Part shown: positions 54,623 to 63,815 of the stretch, in pieces
Layout: each line of letters begins with the position of its first letter
How positions within the stretch are numbered: position 1 is the stretch's first letter
NCBI GenBank assembly: GCA_902581145.1
Contig: CACHNE010000009.1
Coordinates: 1 to 64,000, forward strand
DNA: 64,000 nucleotides
Source: an uncultured Bacteroidota bacterium
GTDB lineage: Bacteria; Bacteroidota; Bacteroidia; Flavobacteriales; Flavobacteriaceae
Direction of reading: 5' to 3'
Position numbers and translations under genes: made by a program
The notes under the pieces: generated by a model
Told to the model about the DNA's origin: nothing
The model's database searches: none
The model's input: only the letters and a program-made list of their open reading frames with translations

Positions 54623-56779
54623 TTGAGAAGGTTAATAATAACAGCTTTAATGACTTTGGTTTTGTGTACATTGATTTCACAAAATCAATTACCTGTTGCC
54701 AATGGCTTTCTTGAAGATATTGAAAATAATGAGTTTCAATATTGGAGCCATCAAGCCAATGAAGGTGGAGAGGCAACATACTCAATTGAAACAAATGATT
54801 TGGTTGGTGGAAGCACAAAAGCTCTTAAGTGTGAAGTACATTCATTAGGTGCAAATGGGTGGCATGTAAGTTCAAAAAGTGAATATCCTTTTCAAGTATT
54901 TGCTGGTCAAAAATATACAGTTACTTTTTTTGCCAAAGTTGAAGGAGCAGACTCGAGACAAGTGAAACTTGTTTTTCAATCTGATGTTTCTGGCAGTTAT
55001 CAGGGACAAAATATTTGGATAACAAATGAATGGCAAAGATATTCTCATACTTTTACCGTCGAACATTCAAGTGATAATAATAGGGTAAGGTTTTGGTATA
55101 TGCAATCTGACGTAACTTACTTTTTGGATGAGGTAAGTATTTCCCCAGGCGATAGAATAACCTTTCAACCTCAAGAAAAACTACAAGCAGTTGATGGTTT
55201 TGGAGCTGGTATTAAAAGAAGAACAGAGCAGCTCTATGTGTTAAATGACCCATTTAGAGAGCAGATTGAACAATATTGTTTTAATGACCTTGAGGTTAAT
55301 ATGATTAGGTTTTTTGTTTATCATGATCTAGAGCCAGAAAATGATAATGATGATCCGTATAGCCTAGATGAAACACAACTTGATTGGACAAGATATGATA
55401 GCGATCCAAATAGTTGGAGAACTAGATACGTTGGTGAGGCCTTACAAAATGCTTTTAGCCAAAGTATTAATGGATTTGATCACGTAATCGGCAATTGCAA
55501 TAGTGCCCCAGCCTGGCTTAAAACAAACGGTCAACATAATGGAGGAGGCACTCTGATTAGCGGAGGAGAATCAGAATTTAGCGAGTTTCTTGTTGCTTTT
55601 TTAAACGGAATGGAATTACGATATGGGATTGAAGTAACGGCAATTTCACCTACAAATGAACCCGACTATGAAGTTTCATATGAATCTATGAATACCACTC
55701 CATTAGAATTATCAAGTATATTAATAAATCTTAATGCTAGGTTATCAAATTCTGGTTTGGATTATATTGATATAGTTTCACCAGAATGCTTTAGAGTTGA
55801 ATCTCAAAACTCTGGAACTTCTGCCACCAATTATATTAATACAATGTTTGAAAATTCAGCTGTTGAGGAAGCCATTGATATTGTAGGCACTCATACTTAT
55901 GCAGACCCCAATCATAATGCTAATTGGAATGCATTAAAAGTAGCGGCTAATGGTAAACCAGTATGGGTAACTGAATCGGCTAATCTTAATAGTACTGATC
56001 AATCAATGACAGATGCAGCAAATTATATTAAGTGGATAATAAGAGGGTTTAACGAAGGTGGAGTTACTGCTTATATGCTACATTTATTTTATGAGGAAGC
56101 CGACAACAATGGTTATTCAAGCTTAGTTGCATGGACTCCAACGGGTGAAATAATTTTACCAAAAAGATATCATTCATTTAAGCATTTTGCAAACTTAGTC
56201 AAGAAAGATTATAGCCTAATTAGTTCTGCCTCAAGCGATGAAGATGGAGTTTTTGTAGCAGGATTTATTTCAGATGATGAATCTGAAGTAATAGTTCAAA
56301 TATTCAATGAGGGAAATGAAAAAGATTTTTCAGTAGATGTTCCGCTTGGTGCAACTTCAGTTGAAACCTTCTTAACTACCAATGATGATTCTGAGGAGTT
56401 TTCATCCTTGGGCATAAATGAAATAGATTATTATAACAGATATTTTACAACAACTCTGCCCGAATTGTCTTTAACTTCACTAGTCTTTGATATTGATGAA
56501 TCTCTTTCTAACAGCGAATTTAATTTTGTAAACAATAATGATTTTCAGGTTGAGTTATTCCCTAACCCAGCAGAAGACCAACTCAATTTGATTCTACCTG
56601 ATTATTCGAATTATAATATTAAGATTTTCAATTTACAGGGTCAAAAATTAATCGACTGGTTTAGTAATAATAAAGAAGTTTTAATTGATATATCTAAATT
56701 CCAAAAAGGTACCTACATGTTAAAGATAAACTCTACGACCGATAAAAAAATAGTAACTAAAAAGATAATCAAACAATGA
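54623..56779 (+). CDS. Secreted GH30-like glycoside hydrolase with T9SS signal
   Basis: This 718-residue protein has a signal peptide (residues 1-19), a beta-sandwich CBM-like domain (about 25-170) and a TIM barrel of the GH30 type (about 180-560). It ends in a T9SS sorting domain (about 640-718) with ELFPNPAEDQLNL and VTKKIIKQ. Acid/base candidate Glu346 is in SPTNEPDY and nucleophile candidate Glu451 in VWVTESAN. The family cleaves beta-linked glycans such as xylan, glucans, galactans or fucosides. The start TTG is at 54623, right after the hairpin. The stop overlaps the first sulfatase start by 4 bases. The exact substrate is unresolved. Confidence 0.85.
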   Translation: MRRLIITALMTLVLCTLISQNQLPVANGFLEDIENNEFQYWSHQANEGGEATYSIETNDLVGGSTKALKCEVHSLGANGWHVSSKSEYPFQVFAGQKYTVTFFAKVEGADSRQVKLVFQSDVSGSYQGQNIWITNEWQRYSHTFTVEHSSDNNRVRFWYMQSDVTYFLDEVSISPGDRITFQPQEKLQAVDGFGAGIKRRTEQLYVLNDPFREQIEQYCFNDLEVNMIRFFVYHDLEPENDNDDPYSLDETQLDWTRYDSDPNSWRTRYVGEALQNAFSQSINGFDHVIGNCNSAPAWLKTNGQHNGGGTLISGGESEFSEFLVAFLNGMELRYGIEVTAISPTNEPDYEVSYESMNTTPLELSSILINLNARLSNSGLDYIDIVSPECFRVESQNSGTSATNYINTMFENSAVEEAIDIVGTHTYADPNHNANWNALKVAANGKPVWVTESANLNSTDQSMTDAANYIKWIIRGFNEGGVTAYMLHLFYEEADNNGYSSLVAWTPTGEIILPKRYHSFKHFANLVKKDYSLISSASSDEDGVFVAGFISDDESEVIVQIFNEGNEKDFSVDVPLGATSVETFLTTNDDSEEFSSLGINEIDYYNRYFTTTLPELSLTSLVFDIDESLSNSEFNFVNNNDFQVELFPNPAEDQLNLILPDYSNYNIKIFNLQGQKLIDWFSNNKEVLIDISKFQKGTYMLKINSTTDKKIVTKKIIKQ

Positions 56780-58176
56780 AAATAAACGCATCCACTTATT
56801 ATTTTGCACTAATATTTTTATTGTTTTTTAACAATTTTTATGCTCAACAAGAATCAAAGCCTACCAATATAATCTTTTATCTTTCAGATGATCAGGATCT
56901 TTTAGATTACGGAGTTTATGGGAATCCAAAAGTTGAAACTAGTAATGTTGATCTTCTAGCAACCCAAGGAATTAAATTTACAAACTTTTATACCGGTCAG
57001 GCTATCTGTGCTCCTAGTAGATCACAAATTTTTACGGGAATGTATCCAGTAAAAAACGGTTGTATGGCAAATCATATTGGTGTAAAGCCAAATATAAAAA
57101 GCATTACTTCGTTATTAAAGGAATCTGGATATGAAGTGGTATTGGCCGGTAAGAGCCATGTAAAACCAAACAAAGTATTTGACTGGACAAACTATTTTCC
57201 AAAAGTTAACAATAGATACTTACCCTTAGGACAAATTGACAATTATTTAAAAAACGTGAATCAACCATTTTGTTTAATTATTGCTTCAGATTATCCTCAT
57301 GGTCCATTTCCTAAAACTGACAATTATAGTAAAGCTGATATTTTTAAATTACCATATGACCCAAATTATGTTGGTAATCACAAGCCAGGTTATTATCAAA
57401 ATATTCAGGACGATAATGATCAGCTTGGAAAAGTTTTAGAAATGGTTGATAAGTATGGTCATGAAGAAAGCTCTATGTTTATTTATGCTTCAGACCACGG
57501 CCTCAGTGGTAAGTGGAGTTTACAAGAACAAGGACTTCGTCTACCTTTTATTGTTAGATGGCCTGGAAAAATTAAGCCTAACACAACTTCTGAAACTTTG
57601 TTGACCCTTGTAGATGTTTTACCTACTATTTTAGAGGTATCAAAAACCAAAATTCCAAGAGAACTTGACGGGAAAAGTTTTGTTAAGTCATTAAAAGGTG
57701 ATGACAAACAAATCAATGAGTATATATATGGTGTAGCTACTAGACAAAATATTAGGGAGTGTAAGATTTTCCCTTCTAGAATGGTAAGAGGCTCAAGGTT
57801 TAAGCTCATAAGAAATTTTAATTCTATTGAGGTTGTCAATTCAAATTTAGGTGACAATCCAATTATAAATGAATTTGCCAAAATTGGAGCAGAATCTTTT
57901 CCAAATGTTCCCTACGAAGAATTGTACGACTTAGAAAAAGACCCTTATCAAAAAGTAAATTTGATAAAGGATAATAAATACAAAAAAATAAGAAACAGAT
58001 TATCAATTGCTTTAGAAAATTGGATGAAAACTCAAGAAGATTTTCTTTTGGAAGATCCAATCTCAATATTAAAACCGACCCTTCATCCTTTGGATAAAAA
58101 CTCAAAATGGAACAGTGTGCCTCAAAATTTGACTGGTAAACTAAAAAATGAAGACTATATTAAACTCCATTATTAA
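56776..58176 (+). CDS. Sulfatase of family S1 (first of three)
   Basis: This 466-residue sulfatase has a signal peptide (ending FYAQ) and the active-site motif AICAPSRSQIFTG. Cys78 is the residue to be converted to formylglycine. Metal binding is shown by FYLSDDQD early and YASDHGLSGKW later. The motif neighbourhood and VVLAGKSHVKP resemble the sulfamidase-like S1_8 group, but the subfamily is not certain. It removes sulfate esters so that hydrolases can act. It is export-directed, probably periplasmic. The next sulfatase starts 1 base after its stop. Confidence 0.92.
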   Translation: MKINASTYYFALIFLLFFNNFYAQQESKPTNIIFYLSDDQDLLDYGVYGNPKVETSNVDLLATQGIKFTNFYTGQAICAPSRSQIFTGMYPVKNGCMANHIGVKPNIKSITSLLKESGYEVVLAGKSHVKPNKVFDWTNYFPKVNNRYLPLGQIDNYLKNVNQPFCLIIASDYPHGPFPKTDNYSKADIFKLPYDPNYVGNHKPGYYQNIQDDNDQLGKVLEMVDKYGHEESSMFIYASDHGLSGKWSLQEQGLRLPFIVRWPGKIKPNTTSETLLTLVDVLPTILEVSKTKIPRELDGKSFVKSLKGDDKQINEYIYGVATRQNIRECKIFPSRMVRGSRFKLIRNFNSIEVVNSNLGDNPIINEFAKIGAESFPNVPYEELYDLEKDPYQKVNLIKDNKYKKIRNRLSIALENWMKTQEDFLLEDPISILKPTLHPLDKNSKWNSVPQNLTGKLKNEDYIKLHY

Positions 58177-58177
58177 T

Positions 58178-59833
58178 ATGCTTAAGTCAAAACTTATATT
58201 GCTAATTATTCCTCTATTTTTTTCATGTTCTGAAAGTATAAAAACAACTCAAAAACCACTTAATGTAGTATGGATAAGTTGTGAGGACATGGGACCTATA
58301 TTAGGTTCATATGGCAACGATGTGGTAAAAACACCAAACCTTGATAAGCTTGCATCAGAAGGAGTTAGATATACTAATGCATATTCAACTGTTGGAGTCT
58401 GTGCTCCAAGTAGGTTTTCAATTATAACAGGAATGTATTCTGCTAGACTTGGAGCACACAATATGAGAACGGGAGATTATCATAATTATAAAACTCCTGA
58501 GCAGGTTACTCACAGAAATGATATCGGCGTAATTGATAAGGCTGGGAAAAATATTCCAGAGTATGAGGTAGTTCCGCCCCCCTACGTTAAACCATTTACC
58601 GAGATTTTAAGAGCTAATGGATATTATTGTGCAAATAATTTTAAATGTGATTATCAATTTAATGCCCCGTTTACAGCGTGGGATGAAGTATCATCAACCG
58701 TAAGTTTTCGAGATGCGCCAAAAGACAAACCATTCTTTTATGTTTGGAACACATTATTAACCCATGAATCAAGAATTTGGGAAAGGAGCAATAAACCTCT
58801 AACTGTCAACCCTAAAGATGTGGAAATTCCATCATACTTTCCGGATATTCCAGAAGTTAGAAATGATATCGCTAGAAAGTATTCTAATATTGAAGCTATG
58901 GATGAAAAAGTAGGTGAGATAATTAGTCAACTAGAGGAAGACGGATTATTAGAGAATACAATTATTATGTTTTGGAGCGATCATGGGGGAAACCTACTTA
59001 GACAAAAAAGAGCTGTTGGAAATAGTGGATTAAATGTTCCCTTAATAATTAGATATCCAAATAAAATAGATGCTGGAAAAGTTGATGATAGAATTGTATC
59101 TCTAATGGATTTAGGCCCTACGGTTTTATCTCTTTTAAATATCGAACCTCCAAAACATTATGACGGTAAGGCAATAGCTGGTCGATATGAAGAAAGCCCA
59201 AGGGAATATGCATTTGGTACTGCCGATAGATTTGACGAAAGTACAGATATGCAAAGATCGGTTTTGGATGGAAGGTATGTTTACATCAAAAACTTTATGC
59301 CTGAACTACCTCTTATCTACCCAAATAAATACAGAGAAAGAATTACTATGAATTCTAAACTTATTCAAATGGATAGTTTAGGTATGTTAGAAGGTGATGC
59401 AAAATATATATTTATGAAAACAAAACCTTTTGAGGAGTTTTATGATCTTGAAACTGATCCGTATGAGGTTAACAACATTATTGATGATCCAAAATATGCT
59501 GATAGGATTAATAATTTTAGAGATGCTTTACAAAATTGGCAAAATGAAATCAATGATCAGGGATTTATTCCCGAGAATAAAATAGTAGAATCATTTTGGC
59601 CAAATCTAATTCAGCCAAAGACAGAAAATGTTGAGTTTAAAATGAGGGATGATGGTTTATATGAACTGACATCAATTACAAATGGAGCTTCAATAGGCTA
59701 CCAAATTGAAGACCAAATAGGAACAAATAGCTGGAGTTTATATTACAAGCCTATATTACTTGGGGACAAACAAAAAATTGTTGCAAGGGCAATTAGACTA
59801 GGGTATAAAGCATCAGAAATAACATCAAACTAA
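58178..59833 (+). CDS. Sulfatase of family S1 with C-terminal extra domain (second of three)
   Basis: This 551-residue sulfatase lipoprotein (lipobox IPLFFSC) has the motif GVCAPSRFSIITG with Cys75 as formylglycine precursor. It has WISCEDMGPI and FWSDHGGNLLRQKR metal sites. The last 60 or so residues (NGASIGYQIEDQ to RLGYKASEITS) look like the chitobiase/hexosaminidase C-terminal beta domain that some sulfatases carry. The ATG at 58178 is chosen because it yields the lipoprotein signal and lies 1 base after the previous stop. A longer frame from 58148 overlaps the previous gene. It follows in the same transcript. Confidence 0.92.
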   Translation: MLKSKLILLIIPLFFSCSESIKTTQKPLNVVWISCEDMGPILGSYGNDVVKTPNLDKLASEGVRYTNAYSTVGVCAPSRFSIITGMYSARLGAHNMRTGDYHNYKTPEQVTHRNDIGVIDKAGKNIPEYEVVPPPYVKPFTEILRANGYYCANNFKCDYQFNAPFTAWDEVSSTVSFRDAPKDKPFFYVWNTLLTHESRIWERSNKPLTVNPKDVEIPSYFPDIPEVRNDIARKYSNIEAMDEKVGEIISQLEEDGLLENTIIMFWSDHGGNLLRQKRAVGNSGLNVPLIIRYPNKIDAGKVDDRIVSLMDLGPTVLSLLNIEPPKHYDGKAIAGRYEESPREYAFGTADRFDESTDMQRSVLDGRYVYIKNFMPELPLIYPNKYRERITMNSKLIQMDSLGMLEGDAKYIFMKTKPFEEFYDLETDPYEVNNIIDDPKYADRINNFRDALQNWQNEINDQGFIPENKIVESFWPNLIQPKTENVEFKMRDDGLYELTSITNGASIGYQIEDQIGTNSWSLYYKPILLGDKQKIVARAIRLGYKASEITSN

Positions 59834-59840
59834 ATTTATA

Positions 59841-61271
59841 ATGAAAAAAATTTTTGTAATCATCTTAGGGCTTTTTCTAATATCATGCAATGATCATGTT
59901 GAAAAAAAACATAATATACTTTTTATTTCAATTGATGATCTAAGGCCAACTATGAATTCTTATAATTATGAAAATGAGAAAATGATTACCCCTTATATGG
60001 ATAAGTTAGCTTCTGAGGGTGTACAATTTAATAATGCTTTTACAAATATTGCAGTATGTGGTGCAAGTAGAGCAAGTATTATGACTGGCATAAGACCAAG
60101 TGAAAAGAGATTTAATGATTTTTCTACTCGAGCCTCAGTTGACGCCCCAAATGCAATTCCGCTTAATCAGATTTTTAAGGAAAATGGATATGAAACTATT
60201 TCATATGGGAAGATTTACCATCACAATGACGATTTTGCAGAACATTGGACAGAAAAAGATAACGGTGCTGCCCAGGCTGATTTTCAGGACCCAGAATCTA
60301 TAAGATTACGAGATAACGCTGAAACAGGTGAGTATGGTAAGAAAAATCCAATTGTTGAATATCCTGACGTTGACGACTTTGCATATAATGATGGAAAAAT
60401 TACACTAAAGGCAATTGAAAAGTTTAAGCAATTTAGTAGCAATGGAAAACCTTTTTTCATGGCAATTGGGTATGTTTCGCCACACCTCCCTTTCATACAG
60501 CCCAAAAAGTATTGGGATATGTATGATCACGATAAAATCAAATTAGCAGAGAATACATATCAGCCTTTAAATTCCCCTGACATAGCAATTGAAGCACAAC
60601 ATAATTCAGCTGAACTTAGAAAAAATTACCTTGGGATTCCCGCAGAAGGTCTACTTGACGATGAATTATCAAAGGATTTGATTCATGGTTATTATGCGAG
60701 TGTTTCATACATGGATGCAATGATTGGAAAATTAATTGAGGGATTAGAAGAAGCCGGCTTAAGAGAAAATACCACAATAATTTTGTGGAGCGATCATGGA
60801 TATTTTTTGGGTGAACATGGTTTTTGGTGTAAGCATAGTACATTTTATGAAGCAGTTCAAATTCCATTGATAATATCATCTCCTAAGTTTGATTCCAAAG
60901 AAGAAACAAACTCTTTTACTGAGCTGGTTGATATTTATCCAACTCTTTGTGAGCTTACAGGAATAACTCTTCCGAATTATTTACAAGGAAAAAGTTTAAC
61001 ACCTGTTCTTAAAAACCCGGAAACTATTTTGAAAGATGAAATTTACACAAGGTATAAGCAAGGGGAAGCGGTTATTGATAAAAATTACGCCTACACAGAA
61101 TTTGTACAAGGCAATAAATTTCTTGGAAATATGCTTTATGACATGACAAATGACAAAAAGCAAAATATTGACATTTCTAATTTGCCTGAAAGTAAAGATC
61201 TTATTAAAAAATATAGTCTTAAATTAGAAGAGATGAGAAATTATGTAAATCAGGATCCGTTTCAAAATTAA
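59841..61271 (+). CDS. Sulfatase of family S1, iduronate-2-sulfatase-like (third of three)
   Basis: This 476-residue sulfatase lipoprotein (LFLISCNDH) has ILFISIDDLRPTMNSY and the active site AVCGASRASIMTG, with Cys73 as formylglycine precursor. The second residue after Cys is Ala instead of the usual Pro, as in the iduronate-2-sulfatase-like group. FNDFSTRASV and WSDHGYFLGEHGFW are further matches to that group. It starts 7 bases after the second sulfatase. The three neighbours differ clearly from each other, which suggests separate sulfate positions on one polymer. Confidence 0.92.
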   Translation: MKKIFVIILGLFLISCNDHVEKKHNILFISIDDLRPTMNSYNYENEKMITPYMDKLASEGVQFNNAFTNIAVCGASRASIMTGIRPSEKRFNDFSTRASVDAPNAIPLNQIFKENGYETISYGKIYHHNDDFAEHWTEKDNGAAQADFQDPESIRLRDNAETGEYGKKNPIVEYPDVDDFAYNDGKITLKAIEKFKQFSSNGKPFFMAIGYVSPHLPFIQPKKYWDMYDHDKIKLAENTYQPLNSPDIAIEAQHNSAELRKNYLGIPAEGLLDDELSKDLIHGYYASVSYMDAMIGKLIEGLEEAGLRENTTIILWSDHGYFLGEHGFWCKHSTFYEAVQIPLIISSPKFDSKEETNSFTELVDIYPTLCELTGITLPNYLQGKSLTPVLKNPETILKDEIYTRYKQGEAVIDKNYAYTEFVQGNKFLGNMLYDMTNDKKQNIDISNLPESKDLIKKYSLKLEEMRNYVNQDPFQN

Positions 61272-61282
61272 TAAAATTAACT

Positions 61283-63790
61283 ATGATGATTTCAAAATCT
61301 TATAAATTATTGTGGGTGTGTTTTGTATTAATGTTTACAAGCACTCAGTTTATAATTGCACAGGATTTTTATATTTCTGATTCAAACGGATCTGATAATA
61401 ATCCAGGAACAATTGAGTCTCCTTTTAAGACAATAAATAAAGGAATTTCAATGGTAAGTTCTGGAGGAACAGTTTATGTTATGGACGGTATTTACCAAAA
61501 TGAAAATTATGGTACCGTTGATCCTTCAACCAATATGAACATGAATAATCCACACGTGGTTACTATAAATAAATCAGGAGAGGAAGGCGCATACATTACA
61601 TTAAGAAATTACCCAGGACATACACCCAAAATTCAATTTGATGGAAGAGGTGGTATAGTTATTTCTAATAATATGAATTATATAATTGTTGAAGGCTTTG
61701 AAGTTGAGGGTCCTGCACAAGATATTAATTATGAAATGGCTGAGGCAGACAGAGATTATAAAATTGAAGTGGCTGAAGACGAAGATGATTCTACAAACTA
61801 TAACCACTCATATTTTTCAGGAAAAGGAATTTGGGGAGGCTATGGAGCCCACCACAATATCATAATAAGAAATAATATTGTTCACGACACGTGTGGTTCT
61901 GCGATTAGATTCAATGACAGTGATCACATATTAATAGAAAACAACATAGTATATAATTCAAATTGGTGGACTTCATCTGCATCAAGTGCAATTGTATTAG
62001 CTGAATCTATTGCTGTTTCTGGGGATAACACTGACGATATTAAAATGATAATTAGAGGAAATATTGTTTATAATAATTGGAATAGAATTCGATTTTATGT
62101 GACACAACTTCCGGATAACTCAGGAAATAACAATCCAAATTATGGAACAGCAAATTTTCAATCTATATGGGATGGACAAGGTATTTATGTTACAAGAAGT
62201 GATCCAGAATACGCCGGCACATTTTTATTCGAAAACAACTTGTGTTTAAACAATGGTAAAAACGGAATTAATTTTGATCATTCACACTCTGCCTCAGCAA
62301 TTTATCAAAATAATACACTTTACTATAATGGTGTTCATGAAATTATACAAGATATTTCTGAAGCTGAAGGCAATCCTGCACACAGAGGACAAAAAGTAGG
62401 TGGTATAAAAGCTAATCATGTATTAAATGCGACTGTTGTAAATAATATTATTATGACTCGAGACAATGAGTTTTCAGCCCTTCAGTTAAATAATGTTTAC
62501 GGTTCAAGAGTGGCCACTGACAATATAATTGTTAATGGGACCTATGCATGGCCGGCTACTGAAAGTAATAACCTTATCAATGTTGACCCTATGTTTAGTT
62601 CAGCACCTGAAACTGTGAATGGCCCGTTGACAATTGAAGGGACAGATTTTTCTTTAATGGAAGGCTCTCCAGCCATAAATGCTGGTAACCCAAGCTATAG
62701 CCCCAGTCATGATATTAATGGCAATCCAAGACCGGTTTCAGCAAGTGCTATTGCGTCAACAAGTTTTGAAAATGCAACCGGAGGTTGGACAGCATTTGGA
62801 TCAACAATTGAAACAACATCTGAACAATCATTATCGGGTGAAAGAAGCTTATTTACAACAGACAGGACAGCAAATTGGCATAGCCCAAGAATCGTATTAA
62901 ATAATCTTCTTGATCAAGGTGAAACATATACATTTTATGTTTGGGTCAAATTAGCTGATGGTGAGACTGGTACATCTCAGTTAACAATAAAGGATACTGA
63001 TCAAGATGAGTATTATAATTTAACCGAAGCTATTGAGGTCTCTGATCAAGAATGGACTTTATTAACTGCAGATTTTACACATAATATTTCAAATAATTTC
63101 TTTTTGTATGTGAAAGGACCACCAGTCCAAGGAGGTGTCGGGGCTAGCTATTACATAGACGATTTTTCACTTGTTGCCGAAGGCTCTCCAGCGGTTGATT
63201 TTGAAAATTCTGGAGATATAGTTGATATTGGAGCATACGAGTTTAGCACTAATGAATGTTCAAACGACACAACACCACCGGAAATTGAATTATCAGATTG
63301 TGGTGGGTCAGGATGTAGTTATGAATATGAAATAAATTCAACTTTTGATGTAGATGATATTGATCCTCCAACAGTAAATGACAATTGTGATAGCGACATT
63401 AGTTATGATGTTTCTCATAATGTTGATACATCAATGGTTGGAGTATACTTTGTCACTTTTACAGCCTCTGATACTTCAGGAAATTCTGTGAGTATTGAAG
63501 TTGAGGTTACTGTTTTTGATCCGCTTTCTATTTCAGACAATAATTTTGAAAATATCTTTGTATATCCGAATCCTGTCGAAGACATACTTAACATTCAAAA
63601 TATTTATTCGAATTTTAAAATATTTGTTTTTGACATATTGGGTAAAAATTATCACATAAATGCTATAAATAATCTTGAAAGAAATTCGATTTCTTTTGAC
63701 ACATCAGGTCTTGAAAAAGGCTTATATTTTTTAAAGCTCGAGGATATAAACACGGGACAATCAAAAATCTTTAGATTAATAAAACAATAA
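61283..63790 (+). CDS. Secreted right-handed beta-helix protein with T9SS signal
   Basis: This 835-residue protein has a signal peptide (ending IIAQ). A DUF1565-type start (DFYISDSNGSDNNPGT, PFKTINKGISM) is followed by a right-handed beta helix with many NNIV and NN repeats (about residues 30-450). A choice-of-anchor Q-like segment ending DINGNPRPV comes next. Then follow a CBM-like beta sandwich (about 490-640), an Ig/HYR-like domain (about 655-745) and a T9SS sorting domain (about 750-835) ending IFRLIKQ. Helices of this type occur in polysaccharide lyases and in hydrolases of sulfated galactans. The catalytic residues cannot be assigned. It lies in the sulfatase operon and probably acts on the same glycan at the cell surface. 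Confidence 0.82.
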   Translation: MMISKSYKLLWVCFVLMFTSTQFIIAQDFYISDSNGSDNNPGTIESPFKTINKGISMVSSGGTVYVMDGIYQNENYGTVDPSTNMNMNNPHVVTINKSGEEGAYITLRNYPGHTPKIQFDGRGGIVISNNMNYIIVEGFEVEGPAQDINYEMAEADRDYKIEVAEDEDDSTNYNHSYFSGKGIWGGYGAHHNIIIRNNIVHDTCGSAIRFNDSDHILIENNIVYNSNWWTSSASSAIVLAESIAVSGDNTDDIKMIIRGNIVYNNWNRIRFYVTQLPDNSGNNNPNYGTANFQSIWDGQGIYVTRSDPEYAGTFLFENNLCLNNGKNGINFDHSHSASAIYQNNTLYYNGVHEIIQDISEAEGNPAHRGQKVGGIKANHVLNATVVNNIIMTRDNEFSALQLNNVYGSRVATDNIIVNGTYAWPATESNNLINVDPMFSSAPETVNGPLTIEGTDFSLMEGSPAINAGNPSYSPSHDINGNPRPVSASAIASTSFENATGGWTAFGSTIETTSEQSLSGERSLFTTDRTANWHSPRIVLNNLLDQGETYTFYVWVKLADGETGTSQLTIKDTDQDEYYNLTEAIEVSDQEWTLLTADFTHNISNNFFLYVKGPPVQGGVGASYYIDDFSLVAEGSPAVDFENSGDIVDIGAYEFSTNECSNDTTPPEIELSDCGGSGCSYEYEINSTFDVDDIDPPTVNDNCDSDISYDVSHNVDTSMVGVYFVTFTASDTSGNSVSIEVEVTVFDPLSISDNNFENIFVYPNPVEDILNIQNIYSNFKIFVFDILGKNYHINAINNLERNSISFDTSGLEKGLYFLKLEDINTGQSKIFRLIKQ

Positions 63791-63815
63791 TATTATATAA
63801 ACTAAATTATCAATC

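Noticed and set aside
58148-58177. Longer start for the second sulfatase
   Set aside because: It overlaps the first sulfatase; the ATG at 58178 directly gives the lipoprotein signal.
56776-61271. Three sulfatases as recent tandem duplicates
   Set aside because: They differ in length, signal type and active-site surroundings, so they are ancient relatives and not recent copies.
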